24,362 nucleotides of DNA from Actinomycetes bacterium (lineage in GTDB: Bacteria > Actinomycetota > Actinomycetes > S36-B12): assembly GCA_030425745.1 (NCBI GenBank), contig JAUHZW010000004.1:1-24362 (forward strand), given 5' to 3'. Under the pieces are notes generated by a model. It was not told where the DNA came from. It searched no databases and was given only the letters and a program-made list of their open reading frames with translations. Positions 7,039 to 13,857 of this stretch are shown one piece after another. Positions within the stretch are counted from its first letter, which is position 1, and each line of letters starts with the position of its first letter. The position numbers were made by a program, and so were the translations under genes.

Positions 7039-9195
7039 TCATCGGACTCGCTTGAGCAGCTCGACGAACTCGGGGACGCCCAGCCCGGTCGCGGCGTCGT
7101 ACCCCGGCGTCGCCTGACAGCAGGCCGGGACGTTGGTGCTCGTCAGCGAGTAGGGGATGGCGAACTGGTTGTCACCCGCGGTGACGTCGTACATCGTCGA
7201 CGGGTATCGCTGGGCCACCGAGTACAGCCAGGGGTTCGCGAATCCGACGGTCGGCCGCCCGGCCTCGCGCTCGCGCGCTGACACCAGCGCCATCGCCGCC
7301 GCCATCATCGGTGACGCCTGGCTGGTGCCGCCGTTGATGATGATGCTGCCGTTCATGACGATGGGCAGCGACGGGAAGGGGCCGGCCTGCGCGGAGATGT
7401 CGGGGACGATGCGGGTGTTGGCGCCCGTGAGCGGCTGCTGGTACCAAGGTGCGTCGTAGTAGGAGCTCGGTCCGCCGGTGCCGACGAGGTTGCCGACCAC
7501 GCCACCCATGTAGGGCGTGTCGTTCCACACGACCTCGCCTGCGCGGCTGCCATCGGCGTTCATGACGATCTGGGTGCCTCCGACGGCCATGGCGTAGGGA
7601 GACGACGCCGGCCATGCGGCGGTGCTGCTGGCGTAGGCGGCGCCGGGCTGGAGGGTCGCGATGACCTCCTCGAGCTGGGCGATGTCGGAGGCCAGTTCCT
7701 CGGGAGAGACGCCCGGGTCGGGCGAGTTCTGGGCCTCGAGGGCGACGGCGTACAGCGCGAGCACGAGTTCGAGCTGCTCGCCGAACTGCTCCTGGCAGAC
7801 CGAGGACCCGCCGTCGCCCGCCGAGACGGCGATCGTGGTGCCGACGACGGCCGCCAAGGCGAACAGGCCGTCGACGGTGCTCGTCATGCCGCGACCGGCC
7901 TGCAGGGGCTCACAGATTCCGTACGACAGGGTCACCGCGTGCGGCTTCGGCTGGGCCGTCACGGCACGCGAGTAGGCGTCCGCAAGGGTCGAGGAGAACT
8001 CCATGCCGCCGCTGGACTGCACCAGTCGGATCTCCGACGCCCGCCGCAGAGTGGCGCTGACCGTCTGGACATCGAGGGTGGTTTCGTCGTCGACGTTGAC
8101 CGCGGGTGACGGCATCCCGGTGCCGAGCGTGATCTTCACATCGGGCGCGGTGAAGCCGGAGCACGATGCGGCGAGGGCGAGGTCGTCCTCGGAGAACCCG
8201 CCGCCGAGGCTGATGATCGCCACCCGACTGCGGGTGTCGGCCCCGGATCTGCGCTGGAGTCCGGTCAGCCCGTAGGCGCGGAACAGCTGGTCCTGACCGA
8301 CGAAGTTCTCCGGCGAGAGGGGGTTGCCGATGATGCCGGTGCCGATCGGGGCGTCCGGATCGTTGATGCAGTTGTCCATCGCCGCGTACGCCGGATTGGT
8401 CGGCGGATCCAGGAGTTTGCTGCCCGGGTAGTACAGGGCGCGCGTGGCCGGCCCTGTCCCCGGCGTGGGGTCGGCAGGCTTCAGGCGTGCCAGCGAGGTG
8501 GCCAGGTGCTGGGCGCGATCATCGCCGAGGACCTTCGCGAGCACAGCCGTGGCGGCATCGCCGGCGGGTGCGGGCACATCCATGGCGGGGACGTACTCCG
8601 CGTACTGGGTGACCATCGTCGTGACTGCCGCTGCCAGCCCGGCGGGTGCCGGCATCAGGGCGTTGCCCTGCGCCAGGTAGTAGTCCTCCCACAACGTGGG
8701 GCTCCCCGCGATCGGCGGTGCCACATCGGCGTTGTCGACGGGAAAGGCGAAGTAGGTGTAGGGGTTGCCGGCCTCGGCGGGCGCGTAGCTGATGGAGGTG
8801 CCCATGGCCTTCTCCCAGGCCGAGACCGGCCCGCTGATGCGCGCGAGGAGACGGGTCGGGTCGATCTGCGCACGCAGGCCGAGCCGCGAGGCCGCCTTCG
8901 TGACCCGGGTGATCGCGGCATCGGTGGCGCCGAACTGGCGTGCCGCCTGCGCCACCGTGAGGTGCTCGCGGAATCGCGGCGATCCCGGGCTGCTGATCGC
9001 TGCCGCGGCGGCCTCCAGTGCGTCGACACGGTGGGGCAGTCCTGCAAGGAACGTCACCTGGGCATCGGCCGGGGCGACGGGTTCCGGTGAGGCATCGTCC
9101 GCGGCAGCGGGCGCGAGCCCGGTGGCGAGCATGAGGGAAGCGAGGACGGATGCGAGAAGCGCGGGGCGCCGTGAGGTCATGCGCGAGTGTCGCAT
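7039..9195 (-). CDS. Secreted S53 family (sedolisin/kumamolisin) peptidase
   Basis: Predicted 718-aa secreted serine-carboxyl protease. A Sec-type signal peptide covers about residues 1-32 (ending APAAA). A pro-kumamolisin activation domain follows to about residue 180, with FREHLTVAQAARQFG typical of it. The S53 catalytic residues are Glu371 and Asp375 (DDETTLDVQ), the oxyanion Asp461 (SAGDGGS) and Ser625 (GGTSQASP). The C-terminal calcium site is visible as YDVTAGDN and GYDAATGLGVP. Family members act outside the cell, often at acidic pH, after autocatalytic loss of the propeptide. The start could also be the ATG at 9180, fifteen bases in; neither has a ribosome site. Residues about 240-290 form an unusual insert between prodomain and protease core. 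It is transcribed toward the P450, 61 bases away. Confidence 0.95.
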   Translation of the reverse strand: MRHSRMTSRRPALLASVLASLMLATGLAPAAADDASPEPVAPADAQVTFLAGLPHRVDALEAAAAAISSPGSPRFREHLTVAQAARQFGATDAAITRVTKAASRLGLRAQIDPTRLLARISGPVSAWEKAMGTSISYAPAEAGNPYTYFAFPVDNADVAPPIAGSPTLWEDYYLAQGNALMPAPAGLAAAVTTMVTQYAEYVPAMDVPAPAGDAATAVLAKVLGDDRAQHLATSLARLKPADPTPGTGPATRALYYPGSKLLDPPTNPAYAAMDNCINDPDAPIGTGIIGNPLSPENFVGQDQLFRAYGLTGLQRRSGADTRSRVAIISLGGGFSEDDLALAASCSGFTAPDVKITLGTGMPSPAVNVDDETTLDVQTVSATLRRASEIRLVQSSGGMEFSSTLADAYSRAVTAQPKPHAVTLSYGICEPLQAGRGMTSTVDGLFALAAVVGTTIAVSAGDGGSSVCQEQFGEQLELVLALYAVALEAQNSPDPGVSPEELASDIAQLEEVIATLQPGAAYASSTAAWPASSPYAMAVGGTQIVMNADGSRAGEVVWNDTPYMGGVVGNLVGTGGPSSYYDAPWYQQPLTGANTRIVPDISAQAGPFPSLPIVMNGSIIINGGTSQASPMMAAAMALVSAREREAGRPTVGFANPWLYSVAQRYPSTMYDVTAGDNQFAIPYSLTSTNVPACCQATPGYDAATGLGVPEFVELLKRVR

Positions 9196-9254
9196 GCGCC
9201 GGGAGGCCGTTGCCGTCCCACGCCGCCGGTGGTCACGTTCCCTGGACGACGGAC

Positions 9255-9307
9255 GTGACGGCCGTCACTCTCCCCTCATGCGGAGACATTTCTGCGACAT
9301 ATCTGCG
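9255..9307. promoter_or_regulatory. Palindrome and 11-bp direct repeat in a divergent gap
   Basis: The 236-base divergent gap between the S53 peptidase and the 9432 gene holds a perfect 14-bp palindrome, GTGACGGCCGTCAC (9255-9268), and two adjacent 11-bp copies of ACATnTCTGCG (9286-9296 and 9297-9307), one helical turn apart. These could be regulator sites for either gene. Nothing else is recognisable in the gap, and no regulator is identified. Confidence 0.35.
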
Positions 9308-9431
9308 GCCCTCCTGAGGACCTCTCGATGCGCCACTGCGGCCCATCGTGCCGACACTGAGAACAGCAGGCGGGTGATCCCCGCCGCATCGAGAAGCAGA
9401 CATGCACGGCCGACCGACCCGGGAGGACACC

Positions 9432-9830
9432 ATGAGCACCACGTACTACTCGACCCTGACCACGCTGGCCGAAGCTCCGGCGGCTTCCGGAGTCTGGTGG
9501 AGTTCGGTGGCACGGGGTCTGGACGAGCTCATGGAGAAGCTCGAGCAGGAGGCGGCCATCGATGCTGGCCCCGACGGCGCTCTGGAGAAGGCCGTGCGCG
9601 AGGAGCCCACACTGTCGGCGCGAGCCAACTCGGCCAACGCCGAACGCATGGCCTTGCAGGTGCGGGTGTTCGAGTTGCGTCAGTTCGTGTCGGCCAATGC
9701 CGGTGACGCCGAGCACGTCGACTACGTCGCGAGTGAGCTCGCGAAGGTGTCTGAGACGGAAATGAAGTACCGCCAGAAGGTGCGCGCCGTGGTCTGGGAC
9801 TCTCTCACCCAGGACATCGGCGGCGAGTAG
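9432..9830 (+). CDS. Unknown helical cytosolic protein
   Basis: Predicted 132-aa soluble protein with no signal peptide or membrane segment. It is rich in Ala, Glu and Lys, and residues about 23-130 look almost wholly alpha-helical, with amphipathic stretches around 36-48 and 70-120. I recognise no domain. The ATG at 9432 is preceded by GGGAGG five bases upstream, a good ribosome site, and is preferred to an in-frame ATG at 9402. Third-position G/C bias is strong. The gene stands alone, with a divergent peptidase upstream and a perfect 28-bp hairpin downstream. Confidence 0.75.
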   Translation: MSTTYYSTLTTLAEAPAASGVWWSSVARGLDELMEKLEQEAAIDAGPDGALEKAVREEPTLSARANSANAERMALQVRVFELRQFVSANAGDAEHVDYVASELAKVSETEMKYRQKVRAVVWDSLTQDIGGE

Positions 9831-9878
9831 TACAGGCGCCGCCCGCGAGCGGTCCAATTCCTGAGAACCGCCCAACTA

Positions 9879-9937
9879 CCGGTGGAGTTCTGCAGAGTTG
9901 AGCCGGGAACCGGCTCAACTCTGCAGAACTCCACCGG
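9879..9937. repeat. Perfect 28-bp inverted repeat with a 3-base loop
   Basis: Arms 9879-9906 and 9910-9937 are exact reverse complements around the loop GAA. It begins 48 bases after the stop at 9830. The arms are less GC-rich than the coding DNA and contain an inner CTGCAG. No T-run follows, so a Rho-independent terminator is not obvious, although actinobacterial terminators often lack one. It could serve as a terminator, an mRNA-stabilising structure or a protein site. Confidence 0.9.
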
Positions 9938-9980
9938 GATCATCGGGGTTGCCGGGATCTGCACCGGGTCGGGACAGCCT

Positions 9981-10060
9981 TAACGTGTCGCAGACGTCAC
10001 TGGCGCGACGCTGACAGCCCCGGCGCGACGCTGACAGCCCTGACGCGTCGCTGACATAGT
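9981..10060. repeat. 20-bp tandem repeat array over a promoter
   Basis: Three good copies of a 20-bp unit lie at 10001-10020, 10021-10040 and 10041-10060; the first two differ only at their first base (core GGCGCGACGCTGACAGCCC). A degenerate copy occupies 9981-10000, and 9961-9980 shares GGACAGCC. The period of about two helical turns places repeats on one DNA face, as in multi-site operators. The last copy runs into the putative -10 element of the 10068 gene. The remainder of the 237-base gap is the hairpin at 9879-9937. Confidence 0.8.
10031..10060 (+). promoter_or_regulatory. Candidate promoter of the 10068 gene, leaderless
   Basis: CTGACA (10031-10036) as -35 and CATAGT (10055-10060) as -10 are separated by 18 bases. 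The -10 ends seven bases before the ATG at 10068 and no Shine-Dalgarno sequence is present, so the transcript probably begins at the start codon. Both elements lie inside the 20-bp repeat array, so a protein bound to the array would affect this promoter. Confidence 0.5.
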
Positions 10061-10067
10061 TGCTCCC

Positions 10068-10619
10068 ATGGCGCCTCGCACGATCATGTTCCTCCGGCAC
10101 GCGGAGAAGCCGGCCGATGACGGCCCACCGCTCGGCGTGGATCGCCACGGTCAGCACGATCCGCATTCCCTCTCGGTTCGCGGCTGGACCCGCGCCGGAG
10201 CCCTCGCGGCCCTGTTCGATCACGTGCCGTCACCCGACCGCCCGGGCCTCACGAGGCCCGGCCACATCGTCGCGACCAAGCCGACGCACGACTACAAGAG
10301 CAAGCGGGAACGCGACACCGCGACTCCGACGGCTGGACGCCTCGGCCTGACGATCGATGAGGACTTCACCCACAAGGATGCCGAGGCCGCAGCGACGAGC
10401 ATCCTTGCGCAGGATCAGGACGTCCTCGTCGTCTGGCATCACGGCAGCATGCCGAAACTCCTGCACCATTTCCCGCTCGCGGACGCGGCTCAGATCCCGC
10501 AGGCCTGGCCGGAGGATCGCTTCGACCTTGTATGGATCCTCAATCGCGAGGATGACGGGCGGTATGCCTTCAGTGAGACCGATCAGGATCTTCTGGCCGA
10601 CGACAAGCCGGCACGATGA
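10068..10619 (+). CDS. Histidine phosphatase superfamily protein
   Basis: Predicted 183-aa cytosolic protein of the histidine phosphatase (phosphoglycerate mutase-like) superfamily. The signature FLRHAEKP gives the phospho-accepting His11 with Arg10, and VVWHHGSMPKLL (His124/His125) supplies the second catalytic His region near residue 124. An Arg-rich segment (KSKRERDTATPTA) fits the phosphate pocket between them. It may dephosphorylate a small molecule or a phosphoprotein; the substrate is not predictable. The gene begins without a ribosome site directly after a promoter-like sequence and ends in an ATGA overlap with the zinc-ribbon gene, so the two are translationally coupled. Confidence 0.85.
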   Translation: MAPRTIMFLRHAEKPADDGPPLGVDRHGQHDPHSLSVRGWTRAGALAALFDHVPSPDRPGLTRPGHIVATKPTHDYKSKRERDTATPTAGRLGLTIDEDFTHKDAEAAATSILAQDQDVLVVWHHGSMPKLLHHFPLADAAQIPQAWPEDRFDLVWILNREDDGRYAFSETDQDLLADDKPAR

Positions 10620-11002
10620 CATCCTCAGCGGACGGCGATCCGCTGGCCAATGCGCGCAGCGCCCTCGCATCGGGTGACCCGGGTGAGGCGCTGCGACTGA
10701 CCTTCACGGCCGCGAAGCCCGCAGTGCGGCAGCAGGATGATGAGGCACTGCGCAGTGCATCAGCGCTGGCTTCGGAGATTGCCGACGCAGCCAGCGGCCG
10801 CATCGCGAAGGAGGCGCGCCAGTACTCGTTTTACTGGCTGGCGTGCATCGAGCAGCCGCGGGATCAGCAGCCCAATGCGTGGTCGTTCCTGCCGTGGTTC
10901 AAGCGCGAGCCGCGGGAGCGGCGCCAACCCTGTCCGCAGTGCGCCGAGTCGATCGTGGTCGGTGCGAAAGAATGCCGCTTCTGCCGTCACCGACTGGACT
11001 AG
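10616..11002 (+). CDS. Small protein with C-terminal zinc ribbon
   Basis: Predicted 128-aa cytosolic protein. Residues 1-75 are Ala/Asp/Glu-rich and helical, with a tetratricopeptide-like feel (ANARSALASGDPGEAL) but too short to call. The C terminus carries a double CxxC zinc ribbon (CPQCAESI at about 106 and CRFCRHRL at about 120), of the type often found at the ends of actinobacterial membrane or regulatory proteins. There is no membrane segment. The start overlaps the phosphatase stop (ATGA), so the two products are likely made in similar amounts. The function is unknown; a zinc-dependent binding role is inferred. Confidence 0.78.
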   Translation: MTSSADGDPLANARSALASGDPGEALRLTFTAAKPAVRQQDDEALRSASALASEIADAASGRIAKEARQYSFYWLACIEQPRDQQPNAWSFLPWFKREPRERRQPCPQCAESIVVGAKECRFCRHRLD

Positions 11003-11005
11003 CCT
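11000..11005 (+). promoter_or_regulatory. Candidate -10 element before the MMPL gene
   Basis: TAGCCT overlaps the stop codon of the zinc-ribbon gene and ends eight bases before the MMPL ATG. The GAGG at 11009-11012 is only one base from the ATG. The identical hexamer lies eight bases before the MmpS-like gene. Read-through from the upstream gene remains possible. Confidence 0.4.
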
Positions 11006-11013
11006 CCTGAGGC

Positions 11014-13857
11014 ATGACGGTCGCGATCCAGAGACTGGCGCTGGCCTGTTCACGGCATCGCTGGCTCACGATCGGCGCCTGGATCATCGTGGCTGTCGCG
11101 CTGAACATCGCGCACCTCCTGCTGCCGCCCGGACCGAGCGCCGGACCCGCGGCCCCGGGGTCGAGCAGTGCCATCGCGCAGGACCTCGCGAAGGGGGCCT
11201 TCGGCCCCGCGCTGACGGGCTCAAGCCCGCTGGTGGTGCATGACACCTCGGTGGACTTCGGTGCCAGCAGCGGGCAGAAGACGCTCCGTGACATCGAGGA
11301 GGCCCTCGAGGCCCTGGGGACGACGGAGACCGTCACCGTGCCGGCCCCCGGATCGTCGGGGATCGCGACCGACGGCCACACCGCCATCATCGCGGTGACG
11401 CCCACACCGGCTGTGGCGCAGGACAAGGCCCTCGGCGAGGAGCTGCTCAGCACGGCGCAGCAGACGGCCGGCTCTGCGGCGGCGGTCGCCTTCGGCGGCG
11501 GGCTCGGGGAGACGCTCTCGGTGCCGGACACCGAGTTCAGCGACGTCGCCGGACTCGTCGCGGCAGTCCTCATCATGTTCGTGTTCTTCCGGCGCTGGGC
11601 CGCGGTCGTCGTCCCTCTCGGCAACGCGCTGCTCGCGGTGGGCACGTCACTCATGGTCCTCGCGGTCCTGTCTCGGCTGATCTACATCCCGTCCGTCGGC
11701 AACAACCTGGCCACGATGCTCGGGCTCGGTGTCGGCATCGACTACGCGCTGTTCATGACGACCCGCTACCGGGCACTACTGCGTCGTGGCGTGCCGCGCG
11801 AGGAGGCCATCGGGCGCGCGGTGAGTGCCTCCGGCTCGGCGGTCGTCTTCGCGGGCAGCACGCTGGTCGCCGCACTGCTCTCGCTGAGCCTCACCGGTAT
11901 CTACCTGCTGGCCTCGCTCGGCTGGGCGGCGGCCATCGCGGTCGCGCTCTCGGTGTTCGCCTCGCTGACACTGGTACCGGCCATGTTCTCCGTCTTCGGT
12001 GAGCGGGTCGTCCGCCCAGGAGTGGAGGACGGCCCCACGGCCGAGGCGGCGCTGGACTCCTCCCGGTGGGGCAGGTTCGCCAGCGCGGTGACGACGCATC
12101 CGTGGCGCTTCACGATCGTGGCCGTCGTCATCCTCGCCGCTCTCGCAGCGCCGGCGCTGAAGATGACGCTCGGGACCAGCAACCCGGGGAACCTCCCACG
12201 GACACTGACGATCTCCGAGGCCTACGCGCTCACCGACCAGGGCTTCGGGCCCGGACAGAACGGCCCGCTCATCGTGGTCGCCGAGCTCTTCACTCCCGCC
12301 ACCGATCCCGATCAGCGCGACACGTCGCTGAAGGCGGCATTGGAGGAGGCGGACCGTCAGGAGAAGCAGACGTCGGACGGGGGATCAGCGGGGGACGACG
12401 ACCCACGGGCGAAGGATCCGCGCCTGGTCGCGCTGTCGACCTACCTGAAGGGCGTGCCGGGCATCACGCATGTCGGTCAGACCTATGTCGGCCCGAGCGG
12501 TGGCGTCGCAGCGATCGAGGTCATCCCAACGACCGGGCCGTCGGATCCGGCGACGGCGGAGCTGGTGTCGACCCTGCAGGCTCTCGACGTCACGACGATC
12601 GAGCAGTCCGACGACGGAACGCCGATCACCGGCATGGCCGTGTATGTCGGAGGGTTCACCGCGACGACCGTCGACCTCTTCGCCGTGATCGCGGACAAGA
12701 CGCCCATGTTCATCGGCATCGTCATCCTGCTGGCGTTCATCGTCCTGATGATCGCCTACCGCTCGCTGGTCATCCCGCTCAAGGCAGCGGTCATGAACCT
12801 CATCTCCATCACCGCTGCCTACGGCGTCGTCACCGCGGTGTTCGTCTGGGGATGGGGGGCAGAGCTCATCGGCCTGAGCGGACCGGTGCCCATCGATGCC
12901 TACGTACCGATGATGATGTTCGCGGTGCTGTTCGGCCTGTCCATGGACTACGAGGTCTTCCTCCTCACATCGTTCCGCGAGCACTTCGCCCGCTCAGGTG
13001 ACATGCACGTTGCTGTCCGTCGCGGACTGGCGGAGACCGGGCGCCTGGTCACGTCTGCGGCCCTCATCATGGTGGTGGTGTTCGGCAGCTTCGTCTTCGC
13101 CGATGATCCGCTGCTGAAGATCTTCGGTGTCGGGCTGTCGACGGCCGTGATCGTCGACGCGACGGTCGTCCGCGTCATGCTCGTGCCCGCCGTCATGGTG
13201 CTGATCCGTCGCGGCACGTGGTGGCTGCCGCGCTGGCTCGGGCGCGCACTGCCGGTCATCGAACTGGAGGCCGATCCGGGCGCACCGACGCAGGCTGTTC
13301 GACGGGATCGCTCCCTGGCTCGCGTGGCTCCGCGCCGGGTGCTCATCGTGTTGGCCTCGGCAGTTCTTGCCTGGTGGATCGCGGTGAGCCTTCCCGGGCA
13401 GGCACCGGCGGCCGGTGCGGCCGCGACGATCAGCGCGCTCGCGATGGTGATCCTGCTGCTCAGTGCGGGGCCGGGTGCGTCCATGCGCGCTGGCATCATG
13501 GCGGCCGGCTATGTGATCGGTGCGGTCCTCACGGTCGCCGCACTGGCGATCAGTCAGGGCGTCAGTGCACCGGTCCTCGCGGGGTCGGCGCCGCTCATGG
13601 CCATCGCTGTGCTCGCGGTCGGCCTCGTCGGCGTCCTCGTCGTCGCCCGGTCCCTGTGGCTGCCCGTCATGGTTGGCGCGCTCGTCTCGGGGGTCTCGTG
13701 GAGTCTGGTCGGCGGCAGCGACGCGTCCCTGTCCCAGTTGGCCATCGGCATCCTCGTGCCCTCCGCCGTCACGGCTCTCGTCGCACATGTGGCCGATGTG
13801 TGGATCGGGGGACGACGAGCCGACGAGCCGTCGCCCGATCGGGTGGACGTGTCATGA
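11014..13857 (+). CDS. MMPL family RND transporter with extra C-terminal membrane domain
   Basis: Predicted 947-aa inner-membrane exporter of the MmpL type, which uses the proton gradient to move lipids or other hydrophobic molecules to the cell envelope. The layout is one N-terminal helix (about 17-37), an extracytoplasmic domain (to about 165), five helices, a further helix at about 365-385, a second extracytoplasmic domain (about 390-560) and five more helices. The proton-relay Asp-Tyr pairs are Asp243/Tyr244 (GVGIDYALFMTTRYR) and Asp645/Tyr646 (LSMDYEVFLLTSFREHF). After the usual end (about 745), residues about 772-935 add five or six more hydrophobic segments, which is not standard for the family. 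It overlaps the next gene by ATGA; an MmpS-like gene lies 2.2 kb downstream. The substrate is unknown. Confidence 0.93.
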   Translation: MTVAIQRLALACSRHRWLTIGAWIIVAVALNIAHLLLPPGPSAGPAAPGSSSAIAQDLAKGAFGPALTGSSPLVVHDTSVDFGASSGQKTLRDIEEALEALGTTETVTVPAPGSSGIATDGHTAIIAVTPTPAVAQDKALGEELLSTAQQTAGSAAAVAFGGGLGETLSVPDTEFSDVAGLVAAVLIMFVFFRRWAAVVVPLGNALLAVGTSLMVLAVLSRLIYIPSVGNNLATMLGLGVGIDYALFMTTRYRALLRRGVPREEAIGRAVSASGSAVVFAGSTLVAALLSLSLTGIYLLASLGWAAAIAVALSVFASLTLVPAMFSVFGERVVRPGVEDGPTAEAALDSSRWGRFASAVTTHPWRFTIVAVVILAALAAPALKMTLGTSNPGNLPRTLTISEAYALTDQGFGPGQNGPLIVVAELFTPATDPDQRDTSLKAALEEADRQEKQTSDGGSAGDDDPRAKDPRLVALSTYLKGVPGITHVGQTYVGPSGGVAAIEVIPTTGPSDPATAELVSTLQALDVTTIEQSDDGTPITGMAVYVGGFTATTVDLFAVIADKTPMFIGIVILLAFIVLMIAYRSLVIPLKAAVMNLISITAAYGVVTAVFVWGWGAELIGLSGPVPIDAYVPMMMFAVLFGLSMDYEVFLLTSFREHFARSGDMHVAVRRGLAETGRLVTSAALIMVVVFGSFVFADDPLLKIFGVGLSTAVIVDATVVRVMLVPAVMVLIRRGTWWLPRWLGRALPVIELEADPGAPTQAVRRDRSLARVAPRRVLIVLASAVLAWWIAVSLPGQAPAAGAAATISALAMVILLLSAGPGASMRAGIMAAGYVIGAVLTVAALAISQGVSAPVLAGSAPLMAIAVLAVGLVGVLVVARSLWLPVMVGALVSGVSWSLVGGSDASLSQLAIGILVPSAVTALVAHVADVWIGGRRADEPSPDRVDVS

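Noticed and set aside
5709..7055. A 448-codon plus-strand frame opposite the P450
   Set aside because: It is antisense to a P450 with all its signature motifs and has no domain of its own.
12066..13001. A 311-codon plus-strand frame inside the MMPL gene
   Set aside because: It is an Arg/His/Gly-rich alternate-frame shadow of the transporter.
13218..13853. Extension of the heptad-repeat protein frame upstream inside the MMPL gene
   Set aside because: A clear signal peptide begins at the ATG overlapping the MMPL stop; upstream residues are low-complexity shadow sequence.
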